DNA of 64,000 nucleotides from Pseudomonas sp. LS.1a (GCF_022533585.1 NZ_CP092827.1:5364001-5428000), one strand, 5' to 3'. Counted from the stretch's first letter, positions 28,889 to 38,384 are shown. Translations and numbers: made by a program. The notes: a model not told the origin generated them from the sequence alone.

Positions 28889-29012
28889 CCCTGTGGGAGC
28901 GGCCTTGTGTCGCGAAAGGGCTGCAAAGCAGCCCCAGCATGCTCAGCTGCACCGCTGAAGTCCTAGGGCCGCTTTGCGGCCCTTTCGCGACACAAGGCCG
29001 CTCCCACAAGGG
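28889..29012. repeat. REP palindrome pair (class B)
   Basis: Inverted copies of GTGGGAGCGGCCTTGTGTCG with GCTGCAAAGCAGC-type stems, filling the gap between convergent SPOR and TM2 genes. Confidence 0.9.
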
Positions 29013-29019
29013 CTGTGCG

Positions 29020-29439
29020 TCAACGGCGGCCTGCGTTCACCTCGGAAACCTGGCTGTTCAGCGTCCAGAAGTCATACAGCACCCCCACCAGGAACAGCCC
29101 GCCGGTAAAGAAGTAGATGATCGCGGTCACCCACTTGCCCTGGTACAGCCGGTGCAGGCCAAACACCCCGAGGAAGGTCAGCAGGATCCAGGCGATGTTG
29201 TAGTCAACGCGCCCGGACTGGAACCTCAGGTCGGCTTCACGGTCCATGGACGGGATCAGGAAAAGGTCGATCAACCAGCCGATGCCCAGCAGGCCCAGGG
29301 TGAAGAACCAGATGGTGCCGGTGACGGGCTTGCCGTAATAGAAGCGATGCGACCCGGTAAAGCCGAAAATCCATAGCAGATAGCCAATGGTCTTGCTGTG
29401 GGTGTCGTGAAACGGCGCCCCCTGTTGATAACTGTTCAT
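29020..29439 (-). CDS. TM2-domain membrane protein
   Basis: A 139-residue inner-membrane protein with two TM2-like hairpins. The first reads LLWIFGFTGSHRFYYGKPVT then LGLLGIGWLIDLFLI; the second LLTFLGVFGLHRLYQGKW then TGGLFLVGVLYDFW. The G-x-H-R-F/L-Y-x-G motif plus a D in the second helix of each hairpin defines the family. Function is unknown in bacteria. A single gene between a REP block and the NlpC/P60 gene. Confidence 0.85.
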   Translation of the reverse strand: MNSYQQGAPFHDTHSKTIGYLLWIFGFTGSHRFYYGKPVTGTIWFFTLGLLGIGWLIDLFLIPSMDREADLRFQSGRVDYNIAWILLTFLGVFGLHRLYQGKWVTAIIYFFTGGLFLVGVLYDFWTLNSQVSEVNAGRR

Positions 29440-29605
29440 TCATAGCCCCCTTGGGTTATCCGAAAATTTTCTAAAAAAAAATGTGACTTTCTTGTCGCAG
29501 GCCGACGTACGGCACCTGAACAATCGACCAACGGATCAAAGACTGATCAAAAAGCTGTTATAAAGTTGCGCGCCCAACACATAACTATTCATAAGAGCTT
29601 CATCT

Positions 29606-30244
29606 ATGCCGCCTTTACTCAAGACATGGCTGACCCTCTGCCTATTATTGCCCCTGGCCGCCCACGCCACCAATCGTGAGCAACGTCTTCCCAATGGTTT
29701 CACCGGCTATACCACCAACGCCTCGGTGAGACACGCACCGGTCAAGCAGACCGCGCTGCGCACCCGCCCAGGCAATGCTGCCAGCAGCAGCCGCGGCGTG
29801 CCCGGCATGCCGATCGCTGCCATGTCGCCGAAGCAGAGCAGCGATGTGCTCAGCCGTGCGGTGAATGTGCTCGGCACCCCTTATGTCTGGGGTGGCAGCA
29901 GCCCGAAGAAAGGCTTCGACTGCAGCGGGCTGGTCAAATACGCCTTCAACGACGTCGCCGACGTCGACCTGCCGCGCACCTCCAATGCCATGGCCCAGGG
30001 CCACGGCGTGAAGGTGGCCAAGGGTGACCTCAAGCCAGGTGACCTGATCTTCTTCAACATCAAGAGCCGCCGGGTGAACCACGTTGCCATCTACCTGGGC
30101 AACGACCGCTTCATCCATGCACCACGCCGTGGCAAGCGGGTAAGCATCGACACCCTGAGCAAGCCTTACTGGCAGAAGCATTACGTAGTGGCCAAGCGGG
30201 TGCTGCCGAAAGAACAACAGCAGCTGAACCTGGCCAAGCGCTGA
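29606..30244 (+). CDS. NlpC/P60 family cell-wall hydrolase
   Basis: Secreted 212-residue peptidoglycan endopeptidase-type protein. A signal peptide (MPPLLKTWLTLCLLLPLAAH) is followed by a linker and an NlpC/P60 domain (about 78-200). The catalytic residues are visible: Cys-106 (FDCSGLV), His-159 (VNHVAIYLG) and His-171 (FIHAPRRG). The family cuts stem peptides, usually the gamma-D-Glu to diaminopimelate bond. A GTTATAAAG -10-like element lies about 45 bp upstream. Confidence 0.92.
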   Translation: MPPLLKTWLTLCLLLPLAAHATNREQRLPNGFTGYTTNASVRHAPVKQTALRTRPGNAASSSRGVPGMPIAAMSPKQSSDVLSRAVNVLGTPYVWGGSSPKKGFDCSGLVKYAFNDVADVDLPRTSNAMAQGHGVKVAKGDLKPGDLIFFNIKSRRVNHVAIYLGNDRFIHAPRRGKRVSIDTLSKPYWQKHYVVAKRVLPKEQQQLNLAKR

Positions 30245-30267
30245 GCTGATCGGCGCTCTCCTGCCCG

Positions 30268-30361
30268 GGCCTCTTCGCGGGTAAACCCGCTCCCACAGGT
30301 ACACCACAGCATTCGAAGGCTGTGTTATCCATGTGGGAGCGGGTTTACCCGCGAAAGGGCC
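30268..30361. repeat. REP palindrome pair (class A)
   Basis: GGCCTCTTCGCGGGTAAACC and its mirror copy, placed between the convergent NlpC/P60 and pilT genes. Confidence 0.9.
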
Positions 30362-30371
30362 AGCACAGGCA

Positions 30372-31370
30372 CTATAGATCGCTGATCAGCCCCCTCTCCT
30401 TCAACCCTCGCATCGCCCCCTCCATCGTCCGCATCCCGTCCGCACCGCCCGTCTGCATCACCGAACACAACTGCGCCATCCGCCCCTCCCGAACCAGGTT
30501 GCGCACCGCTGGCGTCACCACCAGCACTTCCCGCGCCGCAACCCGCCCACCGCCCGCACGCCTGACCAGTACCTGCGCCACCACCAGGCGCAATGACTCG
30601 GCCAGCATCGCCCGCACCAGCGGCTTTTCCTCGGCAGCAAACACCTCCACCAACCGGTCAATGCTGTTAACCGCCGAACGCGTATGCACGGTCGCCAGCA
30701 CCAGGTGCCCGGTCTCGGCCGCGCGCAAGGCCAGGCGAATGGTTTCCAGGTCGCGCAGCTCACCGATCATGATCACATCCGGGTCCTGGCGCAGGGCACT
30801 GCGTAGCCCTTGGGCGAACCCACCGCAGTGGCGACCGATCTCACGCTGGTTGACCAGGCTGCGCTGGCTGCTGTGGATAACTTCGACAGGGTCTTCGAGG
30901 GTAATGATATGCAGTGCCCGATCACGGTTCAGCTGGTCCAGTAGCGTCGCCAGGGTGCTGGACTTGCCGCTGCCGGTCGGCCCACCCACCAGGATCAAGC
31001 CATCACTGCACTGCGCAACAGCTTGAAACACATCCCTCAGGTCGAGTTCATCGAGCGTGGCGATGCGCCCCGGGATCAGGCGAAAGGTGGCGGCAGGGCC
31101 ATGCAACTGGCGAAACAGGTTCAGCCGAAAGCGCCCGAGCGCAGGCAGTTCCAGCGCCAGGTCCAGCTCATCACCCTGGGCCCATTGCCGGCGCTGGTCT
31201 TCACCCAACATGGGTGCCAGCCCCTCGATCAAGGCGGCCGAGCACAAGGCCGGCAGGGCCATGCGCTGCAGCTCGCCATCCAGGCGCAACATCGGTATCT
31301 GCCCCGCTGCCAGGTGCAGGTCGCAAGCCCCCGCATCTACAGCCCGGGCCAACAGGTCGGTCACATCCAT
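30372..31370 (-). CDS. pilT: Type IV pilus retraction ATPase PilT
   Basis: Hexameric cytoplasmic motor that depolymerises the pilus. 332 residues. Walker A GGPTGSGKSSTL (129-140), Asp box ITLEDPVEVIH (about 158), Walker B DPDVIMIGELRD (about 200) and His box VLATVHTRSAVNSIDRL (about 225) are all intact. The C-terminal region lacks the usual AIRNLIRE spelling but has VRNLVREGRM at the same place. GGGGAG five bases upstream fixes the ATG at 31370. Divergent from yggS, about 12 kb from pilMNOPQ; no pilU follows. Confidence 0.93.
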   Translation of the reverse strand: MDVTDLLARAVDAGACDLHLAAGQIPMLRLDGELQRMALPALCSAALIEGLAPMLGEDQRRQWAQGDELDLALELPALGRFRLNLFRQLHGPAATFRLIPGRIATLDELDLRDVFQAVAQCSDGLILVGGPTGSGKSSTLATLLDQLNRDRALHIITLEDPVEVIHSSQRSLVNQREIGRHCGGFAQGLRSALRQDPDVIMIGELRDLETIRLALRAAETGHLVLATVHTRSAVNSIDRLVEVFAAEEKPLVRAMLAESLRLVVAQVLVRRAGGGRVAAREVLVVTPAVRNLVREGRMAQLCSVMQTGGADGMRTMEGAMRGLKERGLISDL

Positions 31371-31435
31371 GAGACTCCCCAAAGGCCTTCAAGTAGGTAG
31401 AATGCCGCAAACCCCACAGCCGCCGGCATCAGTCC

Positions 31436-32122
31436 ATGTCCACCCTAGCAGACAACCTTTCCGCTATTTCCGCCCGTATCACCAGCGCTGCCCAGGCTGC
31501 CGGGCGCGATCCGGCCAGCGTCCAGTTGCTGGCCGTGAGCAAGACCAAGCCAGCCAGCGCCATCCGTGAGATCCATGCCGCTGGCGTACGCGATGTCGGG
31601 GAAAATTACCTACAGGAAGCGCTGACAAAGCAGCAGGCACTCAGCGACCTGCCCTTGATCTGGCACTTCATCGGCCCCATTCAGTCGAACAAGACCAAGG
31701 CCATCGCCGAGCATTTCGACTGGGTACATTCCGTGGACCGCCTGAAAATCGCCCAACGCCTGTCGGAGCAGCGCCCGGCCGGGCTGGCGCCACTGAACAT
31801 CTGCCTGCAGGTGAACGTCAGCGGCGAAGACAGCAAGTCTGGCTGCGCCCCTGCCGACCTGCCGGCCCTGGCCAAGGCGGTAGCCGCGCTGCCCAACCTG
31901 TGCCTGCGCGGGCTGATGGCCATCCCCGAACCCACCGACGACCGCGCCGCCCAGGAAGCCGCCTTCGCCACCCTGCGCCAGCTGCAGGAAGGCCTGGGCC
32001 TTGGCCTGGACACCCTGTCCATGGGCATGAGCCACGACCTGGAAGCGGCCATTGCACAGGGGGCGACCTGGGTGCGTATCGGCACCGCCCTGTTCGGTGC
32101 CCGCGACTACGGGCAGCCCTGA
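31436..32122 (+). CDS. yggS: Pyridoxal-phosphate homeostasis protein (YggS/PLPBP)
   Basis: A 228-residue single-domain PLP-binding TIM barrel resembling the alanine racemase N-domain. The PLP lysine is Lys-36 in LLAVSKTKPA; DVGENYLQEA and WHFIGPIQSNKTK match the family, and the phosphate-binding end reads LSMGMSHDLEAAI. It keeps PLP and amino-acid pools balanced and has no known catalytic activity. First gene of a long plus-strand run, linked to proC as in most bacteria. Confidence 0.95.
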   Translation: MSTLADNLSAISARITSAAQAAGRDPASVQLLAVSKTKPASAIREIHAAGVRDVGENYLQEALTKQQALSDLPLIWHFIGPIQSNKTKAIAEHFDWVHSVDRLKIAQRLSEQRPAGLAPLNICLQVNVSGEDSKSGCAPADLPALAKAVAALPNLCLRGLMAIPEPTDDRAAQEAAFATLRQLQEGLGLGLDTLSMGMSHDLEAAIAQGATWVRIGTALFGARDYGQP

Positions 32123-32160
32123 TTCCATGCTTTACTCACTCTTCCCCACAAGGACCTGAC

Positions 32161-32979
32161 ATGAGCAAGACTCGTATTGCCTTTATCGGCGCCGGCAACA
32201 TGGCCGCCAGCCTGATCGGTGGTCTGCGTGCCCAGGGCCTGGACGCCTCGCAGATCCGCGCCAGCGACCCGGGCGCCGAGACCCGCAGCCGCATCCAGGC
32301 CGAGCACGGCATCGAAACCTTCGAGAACAACGCCCAGGCCATCGATGGCGCCGACGTCATCGTGCTGGCGGTCAAGCCGCAGGTCATGAAAGCCGTGTGC
32401 CAGGCCCTGCAACCGAACCTGCAGGATGGCCAGCTGATCGTTTCCATCGCCGCCGGCATCACCTGCGCCAGCCTGCAGAGCTGGGTGGGCGCTCGCCCGG
32501 TGGTGCGCTGCATGCCTAACACTCCGGCACTGCTGCGCCAGGGCGTCAGCGGCCTGTACGCCACCGCCGAAGTGTCCGGCGCACAGCGCGAGCAGGCCGA
32601 GCAACTGCTGTCGGCCGTGGGCACCGCCCTGTGGCTGGAACAGGAGCAGCAACTGGACGCCGTGACCGCCGTCTCCGGCAGCGGCCCGGCGTACTTCTTC
32701 CTGCTGATCGAGGCCATGACCGCGGCGGGCGAAAAGCTTGGCCTGCCACGTGAAACCGCCTCCCAGCTGACCCTGCAGACAGCCCTGGGCGCCGCGCGCA
32801 TGGCGGTTGCCAGCGATGTCGATGCCGCCGAACTGCGCCGCCGGGTCACCTCGCCTGCCGGCACCACGGAAGCTGCGATCAAGTCGTTCCAGGCCAGCGG
32901 CTTCGAAGCCATCGTCGAACAGGCGCTGCAGGCCGCGGCCACACGCTCCGCAGAGCTGGCCGAACAATTGGGCAAATAA
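32161..32979 (+). CDS. proC: Pyrroline-5-carboxylate reductase
   Basis: Last step of proline synthesis, NAD(P)H-dependent. 272 residues beginning MSKTRIAFIGAGNMAASLIG, with the Rossmann GAGNMA at 10-15. The C-terminal signature (about 221-243) is PAGTTEAAIKSFQASGFEAI. AAGGACCTGAC precedes the ATG at 32161; the longer upstream in-frame extension overlaps yggS in another frame and is not real. Confidence 0.97.
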   Translation: MSKTRIAFIGAGNMAASLIGGLRAQGLDASQIRASDPGAETRSRIQAEHGIETFENNAQAIDGADVIVLAVKPQVMKAVCQALQPNLQDGQLIVSIAAGITCASLQSWVGARPVVRCMPNTPALLRQGVSGLYATAEVSGAQREQAEQLLSAVGTALWLEQEQQLDAVTAVSGSGPAYFFLLIEAMTAAGEKLGLPRETASQLTLQTALGAARMAVASDVDAAELRRRVTSPAGTTEAAIKSFQASGFEAIVEQALQAAATRSAELAEQLGK

Positions 32980-32989
32980 GGAGCCATAG

Positions 32990-33580
32990 ATGAATGCACT
33001 GTCCGGCGCCGCGATCTTCGTGGTGCAAACCCTGGTCAGCCTGTACCTGGTGATCGTCCTGCTGCGCTTCGTCCTGCAGCTGGTCAAGGCCAACTTCTAC
33101 AACCCGCTGTGCCAGTTCGCCGTGCGTGCCACACAGCCGCTGCTCAAGCCGATTCGCCGGGTCATCCCCAGCGTCGGCGGGCTGGACACCTCGTCTCTGC
33201 TACTGTCGGTGCTCATCCAGGCGCTGCTGATGGCCTTCGTGCTGATGGTCACCTACGGCACCTTCGGTGACATCCTGCACCTGCTGATGTGGGCAATCAT
33301 CGGTATCACCTCGCTATTCCTGAAGATTTTCTGGGTGGCGATGATCGTCATGGTGATCGTGTCCTGGGTGGCCCCCAACAGCCACAACCCCGCAGCTGAA
33401 CTGGCCTACCAGATCAGCGAGCCGGTGCTGGCACCGTTCCGCCGCATCGTGCCCAACCTGGGCGGCATGGATATCTCGCCGATCTTCGCCTTCCTTGCGA
33501 TCCAGGTAATCCAGTCGTTCGTCATGCCGCCGCTGGCCGCCTATGCCGGCATGCCACAAGAGCTGTGGCGGATGATCTGA
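32990..33580 (+). CDS. yggT: YggT-family integral membrane protein
   Basis: A 196-residue protein with two tandem YggT repeats, each with paired helices. The signature NPLCQFAVRATQPLLKPIRR and its second version ELAYQISEPVLAPFRRIVPN precede D-x-S motifs (GLDTSSLLL; GMDISPIFAF). Function is poorly known; the family is linked to osmotic tolerance and cell division in various bacteria. It starts 10 bp after proC with AAGGAG upstream. Confidence 0.93.
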   Translation: MNALSGAAIFVVQTLVSLYLVIVLLRFVLQLVKANFYNPLCQFAVRATQPLLKPIRRVIPSVGGLDTSSLLLSVLIQALLMAFVLMVTYGTFGDILHLLMWAIIGITSLFLKIFWVAMIVMVIVSWVAPNSHNPAAELAYQISEPVLAPFRRIVPNLGGMDISPIFAFLAIQVIQSFVMPPLAAYAGMPQELWRMI

Positions 33581-33603
33581 GCCTCACCTGACCTTGGTTG
33601 CTT

Positions 33604-33631
33604 CCAGCGGCAAGCCTTTGCTTGCCGCTGG
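33604..33631. other. Perfect hairpin between yggT and metX
   Basis: CCAGCGGCAAG-CCTTTG-CTTGCCGCTGG, an 11-bp perfect stem without a T run, 24 bp after yggT. It could be a weak or protein-assisted terminator or an mRNA-stability hairpin. I see no SAM riboswitch in the 99-bp gap before metX. Confidence 0.6.
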
Positions 33632-33679
33632 GGGTAGCGCTCTTTAGACTTACGCCTCCGTCAAGCGTGAGCAGGGTCG

Positions 33680-34819
33680 ATGTCCACTGTCTTTCCCGAA
33701 GATTCCGTCGGTCTGGTAGTACCGCAAACAGCCCGGTTCGATGAGCCGCTGGCCCTGGCCTGTGGCCGCTCCCTGGCCAGTTATGAACTGGTCTACGAGA
33801 CCTATGGCACCCTGAACGCCAGCGCGAGCAATGCCGTGCTGATCTGCCATGCCCTGTCCGGCCACCATCATGCCGCTGGCTACCATGCCGCCACCGACCG
33901 CAAGCCGGGCTGGTGGGACAGCTGCATCGGCCCTGGCAAGCCGATCGACACCAACCGTTTCTTCGTGGTCAGCCTGAACAACCTGGGCGGCTGCAACGGC
34001 AGTACCGGCCCCAGCAGCATCAACCCGGCCACCGGCAAAGCCTATGGCGCCGACTTCCCGGTGCTGACCGTGGAAGACTGGGTACACAGCCAGGTGCGCC
34101 TGGCCGAGCGCCTGGGCATCCATCAGTGGGCCGCGGTAGTCGGTGGCAGCCTGGGTGGCATGCAGGCGCTGCAGTGGACCATCAGCTACCCCGAGCGCGT
34201 GCGCCATTGCGTCGACATCGCCTCGGCGCCCAAGCTGTCGGCACAGAACATCGCCTTCAACGAAGTGGCACGCCAGGCCATCCTCACCGACCCCGAATTC
34301 CACGGCGGTTCGTTCCAGGACCAGGGGGTAATCCCCAAACGCGGCCTGATGCTGGCGCGCATGGTCGGCCACATCACCTATCTGTCGGACGACTCGATGG
34401 GTGAAAAATTCGGCCGTGAGCTGAAGAGCGACAAGCTCAACTACGACTTCCACAGCGTCGAATTCCAGGTCGAGAGCTACCTGCGCTATCAGGGCGAGGA
34501 GTTCTCCGGCCGTTTCGACGCCAACACCTACCTGCTGATGACCAAGGCGCTGGACTATTTCGACCCGGCTGCAGCCAAAGGCGGCGACCTGGCGGCCACC
34601 CTGGACCACGTCAAGGCGGATTACTGCATCATGTCGTTCACTACCGACTGGCGCTTCTCCCCGGCCCGTTCGCGCGAGATCGTCGACGCCCTGATGGCTG
34701 CGCGCAAGAACGTCTGCTACCTGGAGATCGACTCGCCTTACGGGCACGATGCCTTCCTGATCCCCACACCTCGCTACATGCAGGGTTTCTCGAACTACAT
34801 GAACCGCATTGCCATCTGA
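33680..34819 (+). CDS. metX: Homoserine O-acyltransferase (MetX; probably succinyl-specific)
   Basis: Acylates homoserine to start methionine synthesis. 379-residue alpha/beta hydrolase. The nucleophile elbow is [10 protein letters not shown] with Ser near 156; the Asp and His partners are in the [13 protein letters not shown] region and in [12 protein letters not shown] near the C-terminus. [17 protein letters not shown] [15 protein letters not shown] forms the oxyanion region. Although called MetX, pseudomonad members paired with metW use succinyl-CoA; that assignment is from known family work, not from a residue I can test here. metW follows after 7 bp. Confidence 0.95.
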   Translation: MSTVFPEDSVGLVVPQTARFDEPLALACGRSLASYELVYETYGTLNASASNAVLICHALSGHHHAAGYHAATDRKPGWWDSCIGPGKPIDTNRFFVVSLNNLGGCNGSTGPSSINPATGKAYGADFPVLTVEDWVHSQVRLAERLGIHQWAAVVGGSLGGMQALQWTISYPERVRHCVDIASAPKLSAQNIAFNEVARQAILTDPEFHGGSFQDQGVIPKRGLMLARMVGHITYLSDDSMGEKFGRELKSDKLNYDFHSVEFQVESYLRYQGEEFSGRFDANTYLLMTKALDYFDPAAAKGGDLAATLDHVKADYCIMSFTTDWRFSPARSREIVDALMAARKNVCYLEIDSPYGHDAFLIPTPRYMQGFSNYMNRIAI

Positions 34820-34826
34820 GGACAGC

Positions 34827-35447
34827 ATGAGAGCCGATCTGGAAATCATCCACGACTGGATCCCCGCCGGCAGCCGGGTACTCGACCTGGGCTGCGGCAG
34901 CGGCGAACTGCTGGCCTCGCTGCGCGACCGCAAGCAGGTCACCGGCTATGGCCTGGAAATCGACGCCGACAACATCGCCGCCTGCGTGGCCAAGGGCGTC
35001 AACGTGATCGAGCAGGACCTGGACAAGGGCCTGGGCAACTTCGCCAGCAACAGTTTCGACGTGGTGATCATGACCCAGGCCCTGCAGGCCGTGGAGTACC
35101 CCGACCGCATCCTCGACGAGATGCTGCGCGTGGGCCGCCAGTGCATCATCACCTTCCCCAACTTCGGCCACTGGCGTTGCCGCTGGTACCTGGCGACCAA
35201 AGGCCGCATGCCGGTATCGGACTTCATGCCGTACACCTGGTACAACACGCCGAACATCCACTTCTGCACCTTCGCCGACTTCGAAGAGCTGGTGCACGAA
35301 CGCCGGGCCAAGGTGCTCGACCGCCTGGCCGTCGATCACTTGCACCGTAATGGGTGGGGTGGCCGGCTTTGGCCTAATCTTCTAGGTGAGATCGGCATCT
35401 ATCGCGTCAGCAGCCCGGGCCTGCAAGAGCATCAGCTCGCGGTCTGA
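34827..35447 (+). CDS. metW: MetW, methionine biosynthesis methyltransferase-fold protein
   Basis: A 206-residue class I SAM-binding-fold protein always paired with metX in this group. Motif I is VLDLGCGSGELLASL (about 19-33), followed by GYGLEIDADNIAACV. WYNTPNIHFCT is typical. It is needed with MetX for homoserine succinylation, though its exact reaction is not settled. The ATG at 34827 has TGAGGA at the metX stop as its ribosome site, indicating translational coupling. Confidence 0.95.
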   Translation: MRADLEIIHDWIPAGSRVLDLGCGSGELLASLRDRKQVTGYGLEIDADNIAACVAKGVNVIEQDLDKGLGNFASNSFDVVIMTQALQAVEYPDRILDEMLRVGRQCIITFPNFGHWRCRWYLATKGRMPVSDFMPYTWYNTPNIHFCTFADFEELVHERRAKVLDRLAVDHLHRNGWGGRLWPNLLGEIGIYRVSSPGLQEHQLAV

Positions 35448-35469
35448 CGCCCACCGGAGGAGTCACCCC

Positions 35470-35904
35470 ATGCGTCGCCTAGCCCTGTTCCTGATCAGCC
35501 TGTGCCTGGCCCTGCCGGTACTGGCTGCCGATGCCGCCCGCCCCGAGCGCAAGGAAGTGTTTGGCGACGTGACGGTGCACTACAGTGCGTTCACCTCGAG
35601 CATGCTGACACCGGAGGTGGCCGCGGCCACCGGCCTGGTCCGCAGCAAGAACCAGGGTGTGCTCAACATTGCCGTGCTCAAGGCCAACAAGCCCGCCATG
35701 GCGGTGGTCAGCGGCACGGTCAAGGACCTGACCGGGCGCAGCAGCCCGCTGTCATTCAAGCAGATCACCGAACAGGGCGCCGTGTACTACATCGCCCAGT
35801 TCAAGATCGACCAGCCAGAAACCGTCACCTTCGACCTGAACATCGAAACCGGCGGCATCAGCAACTCCCTCAGCTTCAACCAGGAAGTGTTCCCAGGCGA
35901 ATGA
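35470..35904 (+). CDS. Secreted DUF4426 protein
   Basis: A 144-residue protein with a signal peptide ([20 protein letters not shown]) and one beta-rich domain of the DUF4426 type: [20 protein letters not shown], then [13 protein letters not shown]. It has no enzyme motif that I recognise. CGGAGGAG lies 7 bp upstream of the ATG. It overlaps rdgB by 4 bp (ATGA) and sits between metW and rdgB, a placement common in pseudomonads. Function unknown; periplasmic. Confidence 0.85.
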   Translation: MRRLALFLISLCLALPVLAADAARPERKEVFGDVTVHYSAFTSSMLTPEVAAATGLVRSKNQGVLNIAVLKANKPAMAVVSGTVKDLTGRSSPLSFKQITEQGAVYYIAQFKIDQPETVTFDLNIETGGISNSLSFNQEVFPGE

Positions 35905-36497
35905 TGAATTTCCAGCAACTCGTATTGGCCAGCCACAACGCCGGCAAACTCAAGGAACTCCAGGCCATGCTCGGCGCCTCCGTGCAGCTGCGCTCGATCG
36001 GCGAGTTCAGCCAGGTCGAACCGGAAGAAACCGGCCTGTCGTTCGTCGAGAACGCCATCCTCAAGGCACGCAACGCCGCACGCATTTCCGGCCTGCCGGC
36101 CCTGGCCGACGATTCGGGCCTGGCGGTGGACTTCCTCGGCGGCGCGCCGGGCATCTACTCGGCGCGCTATGCCGACGGCAAGGGTGATGCGGCGAACAAC
36201 GCCAAGCTGCTCGAAGCGCTGAAAGACGTGCCTGAAGCCGAGCGCGGTGCGCAGTTCGTCTGCGTCCTGGCGCTGGTGCGCCATGCCGACGACCCGCTGC
36301 CGATCCTCTGCGAAGGCCTGTGGCACGGGCGCATCATGTTCGAGGCCAGTGGCGAGCACGGCTTTGGCTACGACCCGCTGTTCTGGGTTCCGGAGCGCGG
36401 CTGCTCCAGCGCCGACCTGGCCCCTGTGGACAAGAACCAGCTCAGCCACCGCGCCCGCGCCATGGCTCTGCTGCGCCAACGTCTGGGCCTGGCATGA
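35901..36497 (+). CDS. rdgB: dITP/XTP pyrophosphatase (RdgB/HAM1)
   Basis: House-cleaning enzyme hydrolysing dITP and XTP to monophosphates. 198 residues. Substrate-binding [15 protein letters not shown] (9-23) and [20 protein letters not shown] (about 69-88) with the catalytic Asp are intact, as is [13 protein letters not shown]. The start MMNFQQLV overlaps the preceding stop; hemW follows with another ATGA overlap, so translation is coupled along the run. Confidence 0.96.
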   Translation: MMNFQQLVLASHNAGKLKELQAMLGASVQLRSIGEFSQVEPEETGLSFVENAILKARNAARISGLPALADDSGLAVDFLGGAPGIYSARYADGKGDAANNAKLLEALKDVPEAERGAQFVCVLALVRHADDPLPILCEGLWHGRIMFEASGEHGFGYDPLFWVPERGCSSADLAPVDKNQLSHRARAMALLRQRLGLA

Positions 36498-37669
36498 TCG
36501 AAACGCTGTCCACCCCCGGCGCAGCAGGCTTCACCAGCCTGCCGCCGCTGGCGCTGTACATCCACATCCCATGGTGCGTACGCAAATGCCCTTACTGCGA
36601 CTTCAACTCCCACGCTGCCGGGCCTGAACTGCCGGAAGACGCCTACGTCGCCGCCCTGCTGACCGACCTCGACCAGGAGCTGGCCGCCGTGCAAGGCCGG
36701 CCGATCAGCTCGATCTTCTTCGGTGGCGGTACCCCCAGCCTGTTCAGTGCCGACGCTCTTGGCCGGCTGCTGCGTGGCGTGGAGCAACGTATCCCGTTTG
36801 CGCCGGACATCGAAATAACCCTGGAGGCCAACCCGGGTACGTTCGAGCAGGACAAGTTCAAGGCCTACCGGCAAACCGGCATCAACCGCCTGTCCATCGG
36901 CGTGCAGAGCTTCCAGCCAGCCAAACTGCAGGCGCTCGGGCGCATCCACAACGGCGATGAAGCGGTCCGTGCCGCCGGCATGGCGCGCGCCGCCGGCTTC
37001 GACAACTTCAACATGGACCTGATGCACGGCCTGCCCGAGCAGTCGCTGGACGACGCGCTGGGCGACCTGCGCCAGGCCATCGACCTGGGGCCGACGCACC
37101 TGTCGTGGTACCAGCTGACCGTGGAGCCGAACACGGTGTTCTGGAACCAGCCACCCGAGCTGCCCGAGGACGACATCCTCTGGGATATCCAGGAAGCCGG
37201 CCAGGCGCTGATGGCCGAGCACGGCTTCCGCCAGTACGAAGTCTCGGCCTACGCCCAGGCGGGCCGCGCCGCACGGCACAACCTCAACTATTGGCGCTTT
37301 GGCGACTTCATCGGCATCGGTGCCGGTGCCCACGGCAAGCTGACCTTCGCCGACGGGCGCATCCTGCGCACCTGGAAAACCCGCCTGCCCAAGGACTACC
37401 TGAACCTGGCCAAGCCGTTCAAGGCCGGCGAGAAGCGGCTGCCGGTCGACGAACTGCCGTTCGAGTTCCTGATGAACGCACTGCGCCTGACCGATGGCGT
37501 GGAAGCCGAACTGTTCACCCAGCGTACCGGTTTGCCGCTGGCACAGCTGGCCGAAGCCCGCCGCGCCGCCGAACAAAAAGGCCTTTTGCAGGTCCAACCG
37601 GATCGACTGGTGGCCACGCCAAGGGGCCAGTTGTTCCTCAATGACCTGCTGCAGTATTTCTTGACCTAA
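36494..37669 (+). CDS. hemW: Radical SAM heme chaperone HemW (CPO/HemN-like)
   Basis: A 391-residue radical SAM protein. The cluster motif is C28-x3-C32-x2-C35 ([17 protein letters not shown]). It lacks the extra N-terminal features of true coproporphyrinogen dehydrogenase HemN, and the family is now regarded as a heme chaperone that delivers heme to respiratory enzymes. [11 protein letters not shown] and [10 protein letters not shown] match. The ATG overlaps the rdgB stop. Confidence 0.94.
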   Translation: MIETLSTPGAAGFTSLPPLALYIHIPWCVRKCPYCDFNSHAAGPELPEDAYVAALLTDLDQELAAVQGRPISSIFFGGGTPSLFSADALGRLLRGVEQRIPFAPDIEITLEANPGTFEQDKFKAYRQTGINRLSIGVQSFQPAKLQALGRIHNGDEAVRAAGMARAAGFDNFNMDLMHGLPEQSLDDALGDLRQAIDLGPTHLSWYQLTVEPNTVFWNQPPELPEDDILWDIQEAGQALMAEHGFRQYEVSAYAQAGRAARHNLNYWRFGDFIGIGAGAHGKLTFADGRILRTWKTRLPKDYLNLAKPFKAGEKRLPVDELPFEFLMNALRLTDGVEAELFTQRTGLPLAQLAEARRAAEQKGLLQVQPDRLVATPRGQLFLNDLLQYFLT

Positions 37670-37678
37670 GGATGACCC

Positions 37679-38005
37679 ATGGATCTGGTACTTGATCTGC
37701 TCGCGACGGTTTCTCGCTGGAGCCGCAGCAACCTGTCGGAGATTTCACTGGCCTTGGTAGGCTGCCTGCTGGTGCTGTTCGGCACCGATATCAAGGGCTG
37801 GGTGGAACAGCGCCTGGGCGGCCTGGCGGGCGCCCTGCGCGTACCGTTCATGGCCTTGCTGGTGATGATCGGCAGCGGTGCGGCACTGATCTACGCCACG
37901 CCGTGGGTGGTGAAGGGGCTGAGCCAGTTCAACAACTACGCGCTGGCGCCGGTTTTGCTGGTGGTATTGGTGCTGATCGGGGTAGTGGCGGATCGCCGGG
38001 GCTGA
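37679..38005 (+). CDS. DUF3392 small membrane protein
   Basis: A 108-residue protein with three hydrophobic segments (about 22-38, 55-74 and 86-103): ISLALVGCLLVLFGTDIKGW, FMALLVMIGSGAALIYAT and LAPVLLVVLVLIGVVAD. This pattern is the DUF3392 family, usually found after hemW in pseudomonads. Function unknown. AAGGATGACCC lies before the ATG. It is the last gene of the yggS-to-DUF3392 run. Confidence 0.85.
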   Translation: MDLVLDLLATVSRWSRSNLSEISLALVGCLLVLFGTDIKGWVEQRLGGLAGALRVPFMALLVMIGSGAALIYATPWVVKGLSQFNNYALAPVLLVVLVLIGVVADRRG

Positions 38006-38065
38006 GCCACGGCCTGGCACTGAACCCTTGTAGGAGCGCGTAATCCGAGTACAGAGATGGGTTCT

Positions 38066-38094
38066 AAAAGCTGCCCCGGAAAACCAGGGCAGCC
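38066..38094 (-). terminator. Terminator of the 36-codon minus-strand gene
   Basis: On the minus strand GCTGCCCTGG-TTTT-CCGGGGCAGC-TTTT: a 10-bp stem and 4-nt loop, 19 bp after the small gene's stop. One pair is G-U on the minus-strand RNA but A-C on the plus strand, so it was probably built to act on the minus strand. Confidence 0.75.
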
Positions 38095-38112
38095 CTACCA
38101 CTTGACTAGCCC

Positions 38113-38223
38113 TTACTGGGCATCATCGAAGTGATCGCGCATGAAATCCCGAACGGTCTTGAGCACAGTCAAGATCCGGACCAGCTTCCAAACGCGGCTC
38201 AGCGCATCAAGCAAACGCTTCAT
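38113..38223 (-). CDS. Small 36-residue protein, not recognised
   Basis: A short frame of 36 codons starting MKRLLDALSRVWKLVRILTV and ending MRDHFDDAQ-stop. GGAGG lies 9 bp upstream and its own terminator follows, so it looks like a self-contained gene in the 428-bp gap between the DUF3392 gene and trmB. The first two-thirds form a basic amphipathic helix (Leu/Val/Ile/Trp with Lys/Arg); the tail is acidic. The composition recalls membrane-active small proteins such as type I toxins, but I cannot assign a family. A small hairpin ATTGG-CGGG-CCAAT (38240-38253) abuts the ribosome site. Confidence 0.6.
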   Translation of the reverse strand: MKRLLDALSRVWKLVRILTVLKTVRDFMRDHFDDAQ

Positions 38224-38351
38224 ATGCCCTGGCCTCCGTATTGGCGGGCCAATCTTCCAGCATCTAACCGGCACTTCGATGACTTCGAAAACTGTGTGAG
38301 GGTTTTCTGTGAAACCTCAGATCGAAGGATACTCAGTCCTGTCGCTCACAT

Positions 38352-38384
38352 AAAAAAACCGCCCTTCTCAAGGCGGTTTTTTTT
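38352..38384. terminator. Bidirectional terminator beside trmB
   Basis: AAAAAAACCGCC-CTTCTCAA-GGCGGTTTTTTT, with T runs on both strands, 50 bp after the trmB stop. It ends the thiS-thiG-trmB transcript and insulates the small gene upstream region. Confidence 0.92.
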
